From positions 17,650,387 to 17,714,386 of the forward strand of contig CM034392.1 of the NCBI GenBank assembly GCA_019925095.2: DNA of 64,000 nucleotides, written 5' to 3'. Source of the stretch: Dendrolimus kikuchii. Taxonomy: Eukaryota; Arthropoda; Insecta; Lepidoptera; Lasiocampidae. The notes under the pieces were generated by a model that did not search any database, was not told where the DNA came from, and saw only the letters and a program-made list of their open reading frames with translations. Below are positions 11,121 to 23,191 of the stretch, piece after piece; position 1 is the first letter of the stretch; each line of letters opens with the position of its first letter. The position numbers were made by a program, and so were the translations under genes.

Positions 11121-14100
11121 CGAACTTTCCGATTTTTATACCTCGATCGACAAAAGAAATGTTCGTTGTGTATTACCCAAAACACAAACGTGACTTGCCT
11201 AGATTAGTAATATGCAATATGTTTGTCTTCCGATTTATTCATCGTTACCAAACTAAATATATACAGTATTTACGCATATGAAATCGCAGACATGCTAGTT
11301 CTAAAAGAGAAAATATAGTGGTACTATATTTTGCCCGCGATTTTGTGAATGCGGATTTTTATAGTACAACACTATACTTTTACAAAAAGTAATATATAAC
11401 ACGTAAAAATAATCGTCCAGCATCCACATGCCATGCTATATCAGTAAATATGCGACCTGAATTAACTAATACAGCGCAAGGAAACGGTATTCTGAATAAA
11501 TACCTATAAAACTTGGTAGTATTATGTGACATTAATATCTCAACTCGTTCCTTATCGCACAGACAGGTTACGTGTATTTAGCTTGTACGTGCCTTTGCAT
11601 ACATTTTAATTACTTACTAACATAAACGGTTTTAGAAGGAATAGAAATTTCAATGTACAGACATGAAAATATTTCATCCCTATACGTGGTAAGCACCAGG
11701 AAAAGGCTTTTTTTTCTAAAATGACACACTGACACTGACGGAACTGTCATCTCATTCTACGTATTATATTCTAAACCAGGAATACGACAACTATAAAAAT
11801 ACTACTACATACATTATTATAATCATTTAAAATATTTATTCGTTTTTTTTTTATTTGACGTTACCGCTAGGCCCTAACAGAATATTAGCGCTAGTTGTTA
11901 TCAACCAGCATTTTCTGAGTTAAATCCTATATAAAGTAAGTTAATTTAACCTTTTATTTTTATTAACATTTTTAATATTATAATTCTCAATTAAATATCT
12001 TTAAACTAACATTTTGTTTCTTTCTTGACATATTCAAATACTTATAATTATAGAGATAGACACGCCTTAGAAATTGAACATAAGTACATTGGCGACCCTG
12101 GCTCATGGCGAATTTAGGGATACCGGGGTGTTTAAATGGGTAAATAAACTAAGCTGGGAAGTTTCACACAGTTTTAATACTGCAAATCCTCGAAAATTGG
12201 GTGTATGTAAATTGTATTACATATGGATAAAAAATATTACTAAGTAATCTCAACTAATATAGAACATTTAGAAAAACATTATCAAAGTAATAACAAGGGT
12301 AAGTGCTATACTTAACCTTATTCATTTAATTGCAGTTTGACATACTATATATTTTTACTGTAAACAAATTACGAATTATAACAATGAAAAATTCTTTATC
12401 GCAACTTGCTGATGATAATAATATCGATTTTCTATATCTACCAGTTATATTTGCATTGATTGCATAGCTAGGCTAGGCGTATTCGCCTAAATCTACACTC
12501 AACTTCACAATCATTAAAAAAAACCTAATGAGTTATAAGTTTCACTCCCTTCGTTTCAAATTTCATCCCTCTTTGCCTACAATATTAGTCTAGTGCTTGT
12601 AATTTATATATTTCCGTCGACAGTACTTAGCTTAAGGCAAAATTTCTGAATGATTGCAGTTCCAAGTTCATTAGCTGCTATGTTGGACTCTACGAAACGT
12701 TGGCAACTTCGTAAACTCTTTGCATTGCACTCTTATGCATTATGTATGTATTTTTTAACTCCTAATATCATCAAACATAGCTTTTATTTTTAATCATTCT
12801 TCTTAAAACACTTCTGAACCACATTTTCTGAGATCAATATGCTATAAAGAACACTGTAACGATTTTTAAATGTTGTATGACTAGAACATATGTCTTGAAT
12901 GTTCTTAACTGTTTAATAAATAAAGGACATCGGCATGAAAAGACAAAACAGATTTAAAAGGCATGAGAAAAAATATAAACCATTAGTATTTATAGAGCGA
13001 TAAAGGAATAGTTTCACGTCATTTCTAAGCTTACGTGTCGTTTTGGCAATAAATCACCGTGAGTGCTTTCTGCGTGAATTCGAAGATGTCTAATGCAATG
13101 TTCATATCGGTACGTGTTTCTGAAATACGGTGTAGAACTCGAATGCCATTTGGAGATGAGTTGGTTAGGGTAGAAGGAATAAATTGACATGAGGCGATAT
13201 ATATAACAATTTTTATTTGTTAGGTACATTAATTTCTAACACGGGATTTATAAGGATTTTCAAAATCTGTAGGTAGGTACTAAAACTGGTTTCCCATTAT
13301 TTAGTTGTCATATTATTAACAAAGAGACAGATTATTTTTCTCTCACGTGTTTTATTAGCTATTCCTAATTTCAATATTATTTTATTTGATTTTGACTAAG
13401 ATTAATGTAACCTTTATCTACCAGCAATATATTACTGCTTCGGTCAGTCTAATTAGTAACCTTCCTTAAGAAACGGACAATCTTATGTTCTATAATAGTA
13501 ATTTTTATAGCGATTAGTTGTACGGTATAGAAGTTGATGCACTGCAGGGACATCTATTGGCGAATTGATCTATACTGAATAGCATACAAAACTTCTTCAA
13601 AAACACTTAAGATGTGTTAACATTGGTAGTGATTGATTAAACCGTGTTGTAGTTTATCAACGTCATGCAGTACCGAAATTCATTTTTATATACATGTGTG
13701 TATTGTGAACATCAGAATTACATAATATGAGAATACAAAATATTGGTGATGTATAAAGACGAACTGTATCCATAACGAGGTTTCTTGTAGCAAACTTGTA
13801 ACAGTCTTGCGTGATAAGAAAAACAAAAGGCAAGGTATAAAATACGATGAAATATAATTATAGTGTTTATGTGTATTAAGATTTAGCTGACCATATTTAA
13901 CTTTATTTTACAAAAAAAAAACTGTATAAAGTTGAAAGAGGAGAAAGCTAAAGTCTAAACGTGTATGTTATACACATTTTGATAATTTCATATAAAGTGG
14001 GCACAATTTTAAGCGGCATCACATATCCGTGGTAACAGCTAACGGTCTCGTGTGCCTATATGTTCGTCAGCAGCGTGTAGGATAATAAACCAGCGTCAAT

Positions 14101-16847
14101 TTCATCCCATTTCCTGAGCGCCCCGTTTCCCCATGCGACCCACTCGGCAAATCATTGGATTTAATAAAAACAACTTCTCGAGGCCAAATACATCGCGTGT
14201 ACACGCTACGTTGAATAACTCAATTGATGGTGCCCTCTTAAATGCGACATATTCGTCTCAATAACATAAGATTTAATTTTGAATTCGCAAAATATTCTCA
14301 ACTCCAAAGTCATCATTATAATGTTAGCCTTAACTTGATTTTGTTCCGAACATCCACATCAGAAGACGGATACGGCATTTCCAATTTTTCTTCTCCACTT
14401 CACAGTCTTCGGCATTCCTTATTATAAAAGTATTACCATACTTACCAATCCTACACAGCCTTTATAGAAGCTACTCTTCGTACCAAGATAGGCTATAGAT
14501 ATTTATTTCCCACATAGCTAGCTAGTATATATCTGTGTGAGGAATTTATGGTAACCAGTCAGCTGGTTAGCTTCCATAAGACTTGAATATAAAATTTGTT
14601 GTGAGGATGTTAAAACAAAACATTACATTGATATATGGCCTTAAGTGTCATAGCGTCCTGAGAGTTAAGAAAGCAACAGCAATGTGGCTTGACTTCTGGA
14701 TAAGAGTGCACCAGAGCAGGACTCGCAGAGCATGAACGAAAATTAACTTTGAAAAAATTGTGACTTTTTACTATTAAACGTAAGATTTTCGCTAGTTAAA
14801 GTAACAGAAAGTATTGTTCAGATTTTTTTTATTTCGTTACCAACTGAAGCGAAATATAGACAAATAAAAGAATAGGGTGAAAACTTCAATCACCGTTATT
14901 CGACGTTTGTTATGGACCATTATCTGACTCTTAGCACAGCAACATAGCACTTAAAATCGGTAAAATTGGATTCATACTAATAGGTATGTAAACGTGAAAG
15001 TGAGTGTATATTTTTAACGGCCTTAGGAATGAACTAATATAAATAAAATTTAACATCGCGTACTTTCTTTCGGCAGCGAGGTTAAACATAGTATATATAT
15101 ATTTTATTCTGAAAAATGGGATTGTTTCGGCGGGATACAGATACGAAATTTAATCAAACGAAACTGTGTAGAATTCTCTAGTTAAGTACCTATCTATTAA
15201 TAATCACATTTTTTGTAGATTCGATTTTCAAAGTAAGATATTAAATCTAACAATGGCTATACCTACATAACTTACGACCTTCCCAGAAATGTGTATAACA
15301 CATGAACTACTGTAATAACAAGTTTCCTGTGTCATTATTATTTCCATTTTATTACGTACATCCTACTAATTATAATATCCTGTATTTAACGGAAATATAG
15401 AATATATTTTTACTTATTTACTTCTGATATTTAATATTAGAAAGGTAACGTAGGATTACGAGGTCTAGCAGCAAATTCAACCTATATATACGAGGAAATG
15501 TATATTATTACGTATTGTTTTGAACATAAAGTGGTATTTTGTATGTTCAGCAATTATAAAATATTTTACAGAATTAATAGTTATCAATAACAATTAAACA
15601 AGCATGTATTTATGGAATAATTAACTTCTAAAACCACTTGTTCTGTCATGTTTATGAAAAAAGACGCACAAAAAATAGAAAAGAGGCTGGTTATAACTGT
15701 TAATAGTGAAATTGATAGCTATGCGGGTAGTGGTCAGTCCAGTCATCCAATCAAGTTTTGATGAGTTTTATTAGAAACTTTGAATATATGTACGTACATA
15801 TATAACGAAGTGCTTTCGGTATATTTAAATACAGAATATATTAAATGCCTATTCTGAATGATTATTTTTTTTCGTATATATAATTTCATTTAGATGTTTA
15901 ATTAATAATGTAGGTATGAAACTATACGAACTACATACTATACATTTTTTATATACATAAATTACGCTATAAATTAAAGAATAATTAAACTGATTAAATA
16001 AAAAAAAGCATTCAAACGAAAAAAAAATAAACATACTTTTGATTTTTTCCTCTGGCCATTTCTTCGTAATAAGTATGAATTTGATAAATCACAACAAGAT
16101 AAAACACTGGTAGTCAAAATAACACAGAACACAAATCACAAAGAAGTTCGAAAACAAAAAAGTTTCAAATTTAAAATATAAGATTTGGCGGCATTTGTCA
16201 CATGAGCATGTTTCCCGCCAGGTCCGTGTCGCCACTCGCCGATATCTCGACTCGATCCGGTCGCCACAACTTCACAAGCGCCCTACTTCAACAAGTCTTT
16301 AACGTGGGACAGAGACCTCGAATAACAATTGTGAGATACTAGATAGAGATAAACATAAAGCATTGTATTGAAATCACTTTTCATAATTGTGTGTAATCAC
16401 ATTTCATATGCAATAAATGGCATGTTTTTAAGAAAGTACAGCTACAACTCAAAGATTAAGCCTACATGAAACTTGTAAAATATTAATTCTAAAGTACTAC
16501 TACCGCCATCTAGTGAACAGCATTTGTACTAACAAACGAAAAGTATTCATTATTTCATTCTTTCTGCTTTCAACGACGTAACAATCATGCGCAATATAGT
16601 GCACATCAGTAATATCATAGATGTCACTGATATTTGGCAGTTTGATTGTAATGTTTTACTGAACAGAAATTTGTTACTTTTGAGGAAGAATTTAATTTTG
16701 AATTAAATTTCATTTTAACTCAGTATTTAGTGAAATTTGACTTTATCAGTTAAACAACGTTTAAGTTAGGTATTTGTCGCCATTGAAGAAGCTCTAAACT
16801 GAAAATTAAGTACGATTTAAATTTAGTTAATAAGTTTTGGTAGCTTA
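11121..16847. other. Long gene-poor stretch
   Basis: No convincing exon or intact repeat. Minor points: a primer-binding-like site at 12082-12112; a possible fourth piece of the 59089 LINE family near 14340-14410; a CpG-richer patch at 16190-16330 with no start or splice logic. Confidence 0.5.
12082..12112 (+). other. Primer-binding-like sequence of a decayed LTR element
   Basis: tacaTTGGCGACCCTGGCTC resembles an LTR end followed by a gypsy-type primer-binding site. No LTR pair or pol remnant was found near it. Confidence 0.2.
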
Positions 16848-16915
16848 TTGGCAAAGGCACGGGCATAATATTCCAATAACGTGGGTTTGAACACTAATCA
16901 GGAAGTACGCGACTT
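16848..16915 (+). mobile_element. tRNA-like SINE head
   Basis: TAGCTTATTGG fits the A box, and GGGTTTGAACAC, about 45 bp on, resembles a B box. Body and tail are not delimited. Confidence 0.4.
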
Positions 16916-17344
16916 AAGACGTTTTTCAAACCTAATATGTACATATTAATGCTATGTTATGGACATAGTTTAAAGCTGTGTTTTGTTAAATCTATTCCAC
17001 TGTTATAACGAGAACATTAAAAGCACGCATTTGCTACTCATATGCCAACTGAATAAAGTTTTCTACAAAAATAATGTTGACTCATAGTCTCACATTTACA
17101 TCCGGGATGGACATATTTCCATTCTTAATTCTTTTTACAGACATAGTGTTTCATGATAACAATTTATAAATGAAAAGTTCTGTTTTAATATCACTTTGTG
17201 TATCAGGCATGAGCATTCACTATTGTTTTAGTAATCTTCAAACAAAAACCTCTACCAACTTGTAAGTTTTTGACTGAAGTTAAATGAGAGAGGTCTTGTA
17301 GCAAATCGAAAAGGAACATATCACTAAAAATTGAGATTTATAAC

Positions 17345-17640
17345 AAAATGGTGGTGGTAGGGAATTTGCCCGTCTGGATGGCTACCACCCTTGGTCTAAA
17401 GTATGTCGCCATAACAACCTTGAGTTGTGTTCCGGCATTAGTTACCATCTTTCCAAAAACATTCCCCCTGCGTTATCAAAAAAAAAAAAAAAAATTAGTT
17501 TCCATCTTCCAGTGCCTTAAGAGAGCAGCAGCGCATTTGTAGCACCTTTGGTGTTGCAAATGTCCATAGGCGATGGTAACCGCTTTCCATCAAGTGGGCC
17601 GTCTGCCTGTCTGCTGAACTCCTGCAATAAAAAAAATTAA
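17345..17640 (+). mobile_element. SINE (LINE-tailed family) with a nested micro-insert
   Basis: Core tgagttgtgttccggcatta, then gttgcaaatgtccataggcg and a full tail ending tcctgcaataaaaaaa. It lacks the first part of the head. It is split at 17455-17493 by a tiny A-tailed insert. Confidence 0.7.
17455..17493 (+). mobile_element. 39-bp poly(A)-ended micro-insertion
   Basis: aaaaacattccccctgcgtt plus atc and about 17 A, flanked by imperfect duplications attagttaccatctttcc (17437-17454) and attagtttccatcttcc (17494-17510). The undisturbed SINE copies have no such segment. Confidence 0.55.
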
Positions 17641-17991
17641 AAAAACACAATTCTTCGTCAAAAACAATCAATATTCTAAAACTATAATTTACTGTTATCC
17701 AACACTATGCATTTGTTGAAAATAAAACTGCAAATCAAAATATCAATCACCCTTGAAATCCGCCAACGATTCCGTACGACTTTTTTTGGAATTAACTTGT
17801 ACAATTAATAATAACGTCCAAAGATATTAATTACAATGAATGCACTTTGATGTTATACGCTGAAAAACGTACATAGCTAGTAATATCATATATTAGTAGG
17901 TATTGGGTCTTCCTATTCTAGATAAATGAACGAAATATTAACGTGACACTGAACACTAGTATGTTATAAAGGTAAATGTTAAATCACTTAC

Positions 17992-18146
17992 ATTTTTATT
18001 TTCTTCCCCTCCGGTTGAGATATGGTAGCCGGAGGTGGCGGCAGGTCATCCATAGGCACCTCTTCATTCGGCGGCGACGGAGGAGACTTATCAAACTCCG
18101 CTATAGGAGCCAGTTCCGGCATCGGAGACACCGAGTTGCTATCCAT
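17992..18146 (-). CDS. First coding exon of an unrecognised gene
   Basis: An ATG at 18146 opens a frame of 51 codons plus 2 nt that ends at a consensus splice donor (AAAAAT|GTAAGT) at 17992/17991. An in-frame stop lies about 42 nt upstream of the ATG, so this is a true 5' end. The peptide begins MDSNSVSPMPELAPI, is Pro/Glu/Asp-rich with PPSPP and DLPPPP runs and ends in a basic EGKKIK, as in disordered N-termini of nuclear proteins. GC content and codon use stand out from the AT-rich surroundings. Upstream sequence to about 18400 is moderately GC-rich, with an initiator core TCAGT at 18262-18258. I do not recognise the gene. No further exon is identifiable below 17990, so the next intron would be long. 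Two nearby upstream codons could serve as non-ATG starts but are less likely. Confidence 0.6.
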
Positions 18147-18420
18147 CGCTGACAACTTTATCGGAGACACTTTGGCGGTTTTGATGAACTCTTACTAAAC
18201 TCCGGAAACACCGGAAGAAAACGGAGATAAAAGTTCAAACAGTCAAATCACTTGAGAACTGATACACGTATCACAGTCACGATTTAATTATCACAACAAT
18301 GTTCCAGTTATATGATACGGCGTCGTAACTTTTGCGATAAGACGTCAGAAACTTTCTGGATTAGCTTCAGAAGAACTTCGGACCCTGGAAAATGGTTAAA
18401 CTGTTATTTATTATAATACT
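18147..18420 (-). promoter_or_regulatory. Putative 5' UTR and promoter of the 18.1-kb exon
   Basis: Non-coding sequence upstream of the exon at 17992-18146. It is less AT-rich than its surroundings, contains TCAGT at 18262-18258 and a CGTCGTAAC/GACGTC-containing stretch near 18320-18350, and carries no repeat that I recognise. The assignment follows from position only. Confidence 0.35.
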
Positions 18421-19429
18421 TGGGGTAAATTTATGCTCGATTCATATATTTATGTGTACGACCGTCGGCCAGAAAGCTATACAGTGTAATATGAAACTGC
18501 CATAGCTACATAATACATATTTTGTATATGTACTTAGGGCTGTTACATGTATTTAGAATGATTGTTACAGAGACGATTCTACTAAGTGAAAGATATTTTA
18601 TATTACGGACATGAGAGAAATATTTCTTTGTACAAGCTTTTTTAAATATGGCTTCATATGGTTGAGGCATCTAGTTAGTATCGAGTATTTATAAATATTC
18701 AAGTGTCAGAATACTGTTTAAGGAAATAAACTCCAGACAAAAGCCAGTCATAACATAACCTTAGACACGAAGCGAAGAATCCACATATTGTGTGGTTCAC
18801 TATATATGAATTTTTCGTTGATCACAAAGTTTATACAACGATAATCTTGTGGCAGCTAAAAAAACGCATTTCACTAAACAGTTGTAATTTTTCACACAAA
18901 CACAATTCTTTAATACTATGCTATACTTGACTTCAACGCTCTTTCTATAGTCATTTTAGAACGTGGAATATTAATGAAATTGAATATTCAAATCTATTTA
19001 GTAAAATAATAGACACATGGAATATAAACAATACATAAACAATTTAAAAATGGAATTCTAACACCGGTTAATTACGGAGGTGTAAAACCCATTTGGATGT
19101 TTCGAACACGCGACTACTGGATATGACATCTAATAAATGATGGGTAGATTTGTGTAGGCACGGAAGGACAATGTCCTGCACCCCACCTATTATTATTTAA
19201 CATTCGCCCGACGTGACGGCGCGGAAGGGACTGACATGGGCCATAACCTAACGCATGGTGTTCTGTTTATATAAACAACCCGTTGACCACAAGTTGAAAG
19301 ATACCAAAAATAGCCTCACCGGTTTACCCTCGTGAGATATACACGTACGTTATCTATACAAATAAATCATCGTCACTAATCGATACTATAATCTAAACTA
19401 ATAAAATTAAAATGTCTGTGATTTTAATG
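18421..19429. other. No gene recognised
   Basis: AT-rich. A less AT-rich patch at 19150-19270 has no open frame of note. Confidence 0.5.
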
Positions 19430-19640
19430 TCCCGGCTCCGTCTGGGATAATGTTAGTGTTAGTGACAGTTTCACGCAGATGTAGCGATGGGTATTTGTTT
19501 TTAATGACGTTAAATATTGATAGATGACGTATGTATTTAGACTAATGTAGCTAATAATTAATGGCGTTATTTTTAACGCTATAAACAAAACACATTTGGC
19601 CACTATCACTAACACTAACATTATCCCTAATGGAGCAGGA
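19430..19640. mobile_element. Palindromic MITE, copy 1
   Basis: Inverted repeats GGGATAATGTTAGTGTTAGT (19444) and its complement ending at 19627, 24-25 of 26 bp matching, with imperfect extension outward (GCTCCGTCT / GCTCCATTA). The interior includes taatgacgttaaatattga and ctaatgtagctaataattaa. Confidence 0.7.
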
Positions 19641-19679
19641 ACAAAGTACAAATGTTGTAATTTAAGTGAAGTTTATTAT

Positions 19680-19840
19680 TTATTGGCTGTGTCACGTAGA
19701 TGTGGCCAGGAGTTTAATGCGCTATTTGAGATGCAATATTGTTATTTGTTACTAACGTTGAACATTGTCAAATAACTCAAGTATATAAATTAGTGTAGCT
19801 AATAATTAATAACGTTATTTAACGCTATAATTTTGTTATA
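19680..19840. mobile_element. Palindromic MITE family, diverged copy 2
   Basis: Shares cacgtagatgtgg and tagctaataattaataacgt with copy 1 in the same order, adjacent to it. Terminal repeats are not recognisable. Confidence 0.5.
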
Positions 19841-19977
19841 ATCGGCAAACAAACACACACATAGTATATCCCCAAATTAAGCAAGTTACGCTTATACAAC
19901 AGACTACTTTGGGCTCGATCCCAAACACCCAGACCATAATATATAACGGAAAATTCGTTTCCGAAATTTACCCTGCC

Positions 19978-20052
19978 AGGAATCAAATCCGGAGCCTCTG
20001 CGTGAGCTCAGCCGACAAAGAGTCGAATTACTTAACCATAGAGGCATCCAAT
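19978..20052 (-). mobile_element. tRNA-like SINE head
   Basis: On the minus strand TATGGTTAAGTAATTCGACT then GGATTTGATTCCTGGCAGG: A-box- and B-box-like words at tRNA spacing. Confidence 0.45.
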
Positions 20053-20069
20053 AATAGAAAAAAAAACAA

Positions 20070-20205
20070 ATATTTCAAGAAATAGCGACCTACTTACATT
20101 ACTTACATGTGTCTTAAAAAAGAAAACCATAATTTGAGAATTCGTACGCTGTATTTTCAGCAAGCAATGTTTGCACTTAGCTTGTTACCACGCTGGTTTT
20201 CAGTG
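20070..20205. repeat. Diverged dispersed repeat (partner at 9057-9290)
   Basis: See 9057-9290; this copy is shorter. Confidence 0.4.
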
Positions 20206-20718
20206 CAAACCTTTTGACGTTATCAAAACGACCCGATTTGTTGTGAATCTGATTTTAATATTATTTAATTAGTAAATGACAATATATACCTAATTGAAAT
20301 TTGTTAAATGATAAAACGTTAAAAACAAAACAGATACCTGTCGCGCCATCTAGTATGTAGATATGCTAAACAAGCTTGATTCGTAATACTTATGACTTTA
20401 TGATATAGAATAGTTTTCACGAATATAGTTTTGAAATCCTCACAGAGTACAAGAAGTCACTGAAAGTAATCTAAAACACAATATTAATTTATATCGCGAT
20501 GAAAGAAATGGAAGCTATTTATTTATGGAAATAGATGAAACACTGCATGCACTCCACCTCAACATTGCACTGCCATAAATATTCGTAATAAAATATAATT
20601 ACTTGGAAAGAAATGATTAATTTGCACTTTATAATACAAACATACACAACACTGTGTTTAATTGCAACTTAATCTTCATATCTCGGATTTCAAATGTATT
20701 CTAGGAATAAACTAAGTA

Positions 20719-20876
20719 CACACATACATACATACATAACTTCACGCCAGTTCCCTTGCGGGGTAGACACGAACAACAGAGCGCCATTCAGGCTTATTCT
20801 TACACACCTCACTTGCTTCTTTGACATTCATAACTCTTGTCATACACGCTCGTCTGTTCTTAAGGCTCCTGACATC
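20719..20876 (-). mobile_element. RTE-like LINE 3' end, 158 bp
   Basis: Same family and tail as at 10215-10792, 5'-truncated. Perfect 12-bp duplication ATAAACTAAGTA at 20707-20718 and 20877-20888. Confidence 0.85.
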
Positions 20877-20937
20877 ATAAACTAAGTAGCTATTTTGATA
20901 TATTATAAATAGCTTATAATGTATGGTATATGTATAT

Positions 20938-21238
20938 AATAAACCTATTCTTCCTGATGGCCCTAACGCAGGGGCGTTAGTGTTAATAAATATGACCAAA
21001 TGCGATTTACTTATAGCGTTAAAAATAACGCGTTAACGACTAGCTATGTTATGGTGCGGCTTCATCTGCGTTACAGATATAGGCCGTTTTTATTATTACG
21101 TTGTTAATGACGTTAAATATTGACAGATAACGGATGTATATACTCTAATGTGGCTGCGTCTAACACCAACGCAGGTGCGGCAGCAGCATAAGAGTATATA
21201 CTTGAGTTATTTATCAACGTTTAAATCCGTTTGAGGGT
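20938..21238. mobile_element. Palindromic MITE family, copy 3
   Basis: Contains taatgacgttaaatattgac, agataacg and tactctaatgt, as in copy 1, and a terminal-like palindrome ctaacgcaggggcgttag. It sits directly before the ATTCCC array. Confidence 0.5.
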
Positions 21239-21380
21239 TATTCCCGATTCAACCCATGACGTCATAACCCACAAATATATTTTTCCCAAATCAACCCATT
21301 TCTATTCCCGTTTCAACCCATGACAATATTTTAATTTTTCATTCCCAACTCAACCCAATTCTATTCCCAACTCAACCCAT
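21239..21380 (+). repeat. Degenerate tandem array, unit TTCCCRAHTCAACCCA
   Basis: Five spaced units at 21240, 21280, 21303, 21339 and 21362, each about 17 bp, with variable AT-rich spacers of 5-23 bp. Family not recognised. Confidence 0.75.
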
Positions 21381-21454
21381 TTTAAAACTAGCATAAAAAG
21401 CTTACGTACGTGTACGGTATTACCAAAAGTCATCGTTGAAAAATCTTAGCACAG

Positions 21455-21580
21455 AGATTACATACTTATGCGGTATTTTTTATCCCGGAAATCCCGCAAA
21501 AAATTTCCTGGTTTAAGATGACCCTATTGAATTTTTTTTTTTAACATTATCCCAGCTTTAGCGGGGGCGTGAGAAAAATA
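21455..21580. repeat. Fragment of a related repeat
   Basis: ggtattttttatcccggaaa, tcccgcaaaaaatttcc and gcgggggcgtg resemble the central and terminal parts of the 56150-56577 repeat. Confidence 0.4.
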
Positions 21581-21744
21581 ACTATCTATATATGTATATG
21601 AAATTACATATGAAAGTTAGGACGCATAATTATTGAAATCTTGTGAGCAAATGCCTAATGAGAAATCATTGTCATAAAATCGCATGGTAGGAATATCAGA
21701 AAATGGTTAGTCGAGCACATCTTTTTGTGCATGTGCACATGAGT

Positions 21745-22045
21745 TCAGTAGACAGGCAGACGACCCACCTGATGGAAAGTGGTTACCGTCGCTAATGGAC
21801 ATTTGTAACAACAAGGGTGCTACCAATGTGCTGCCGCTCTTTAAAGGTAGACTGGAACCTGGCCACTAATGCCGGAACACAACTCAAGGTTGTTATAGCG
21901 GCGTACGCTAGACCACGGGAGGTAGCCATCTAGGCAGACAAATACCCTACCACCTGCATGGCCATAGGTTGTTTTGTCACCTCTTACGACAGGTCGTCCG
22001 GCAGCTGGAAATTGCATTCTTTCTCCGTTACAGCGCGGATAAAGT
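21745..22045 (-). mobile_element. SINE (LINE-tailed family), near full length
   Basis: From tail (gttcagtagacaggcagacg at 21745) through ctaatgccggaacacaactc to the head (gcattctttctccgtta) at about 22030, so the element lies on the minus strand. Useful as the family reference in this window together with 45795-46100. Confidence 0.7.
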
Positions 22046-22851
22046 CACGAAGAGTATATGAACTATGATGCTATGAATTAATGTTAATAGAGACCGTAAT
22101 TATATTATTGAACATTGACGTGTAAAATTATTATGAACAAAAGATTTCTGATTTCATATCATATCGATAGGTACGCGAAGATCATGATAAAAGCTTTGAT
22201 ATGGTGTTTATAACTATGAATATTACTTATCCCCAATATGTACTCATACAACTTTTGTCATGCCCCACGATAATACTCCGCAATGAAATTATACTACAAA
22301 GTGTTATTTTATTGCTGATGATTTCACTTTAGAATGCGCATGAGTTGCATGTTAGCGTGTAATTCTAGGCTTCTCAGCTATTAAAGTCTAGTCTAATGGA
22401 ATCAACATTATACAATTGTTTGGCCAAGCCAATGAGTGATACGTTATGTCGTAGAAATCTAGATCGACAGCTTTCCCTTTCCTTTGGCCACGTGGGAAAT
22501 TGGTAAGCGCTGGTGGATAGGTAATGTACTCGTATGTATGTAGCTTAAGAATTTATTTCAATGTGATATCGAAGGCTGTCGTCCTTAGGGGAGTTCAGAA
22601 AAAGTTTTTCTTGCATACAGATCGGTATAGTAATCTATCTAGAACATACTAATATATAAATACGAAAGACGTAAATCTGCCTTTTTGCATATTTACAACT
22701 AAATAAACAACGAAAGACGTATGCCATCTCTTGCTTCATAAAACATTTTTTCTAAACGGGGAAATAGGGATTGAAAATTTGTTTGGGCCACCCATAAGGA
22801 TATTATGACACATGTTACATACAATAATTTTAAAAAGTATTTACGTATAAT
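22046..22851. other. No gene recognised
   Basis: No frame or repeat recognised between the SINE and the diverged RTE copy. Confidence 0.5.
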
Positions 22852-22869
22852 AAAGCGGACGCTAAAATA

Positions 22870-23173
22870 AAAAGAATGTTAAGCTGGTTTGGGCATGTAG
22901 AGGGAATGAATGGAAGCCAAATCACAAAACAAGTATAGGCCAGCAATGTGATTGGTAGAGTTGGGGCCGGTAGACCGCAACGTATTCACCATGATCAAAT
23001 TGAACATATTTTGAATAAAGGTCTGGTAAAAAGCACTTTAAATAAAGGTGTATGTATGAGGAGACTAATGAAAATTGATGAAGCAAAAAGTATTTGTCAA
23101 GATTATAGCAGGTGAATATCCATCTTCTCTGCTTACCCCAATGGAAAACAAGCGTTACAATATGTATGTATGC
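22870..23173 (+). mobile_element. Diverged RTE-like LINE 3' end
   Basis: Translates as RMLSWFGHVEGMNGSQITKQV, a stop, then a frame with GAGRPQRIHHDQIEHIL and a region matching RACMTRVMNVKEA of the other copies, ending in ATGT repeats. Same architecture as at 10215-10792 but a distinct subfamily. Flanked by 18-bp duplications AAAGCGGACGCTAAAATA / AAAGCGTACGCTAAAATA (22852-22869, 23174-23191) with one mismatch. Confidence 0.8.
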
Positions 23174-23191
23174 AAAGCGTACGCTAAAATA

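Noticed and set aside
16848..20052. True tRNA genes at the A/B-box matches
   Set aside because: No acceptor stem or anticodon arm can be paired; these are SINE heads.
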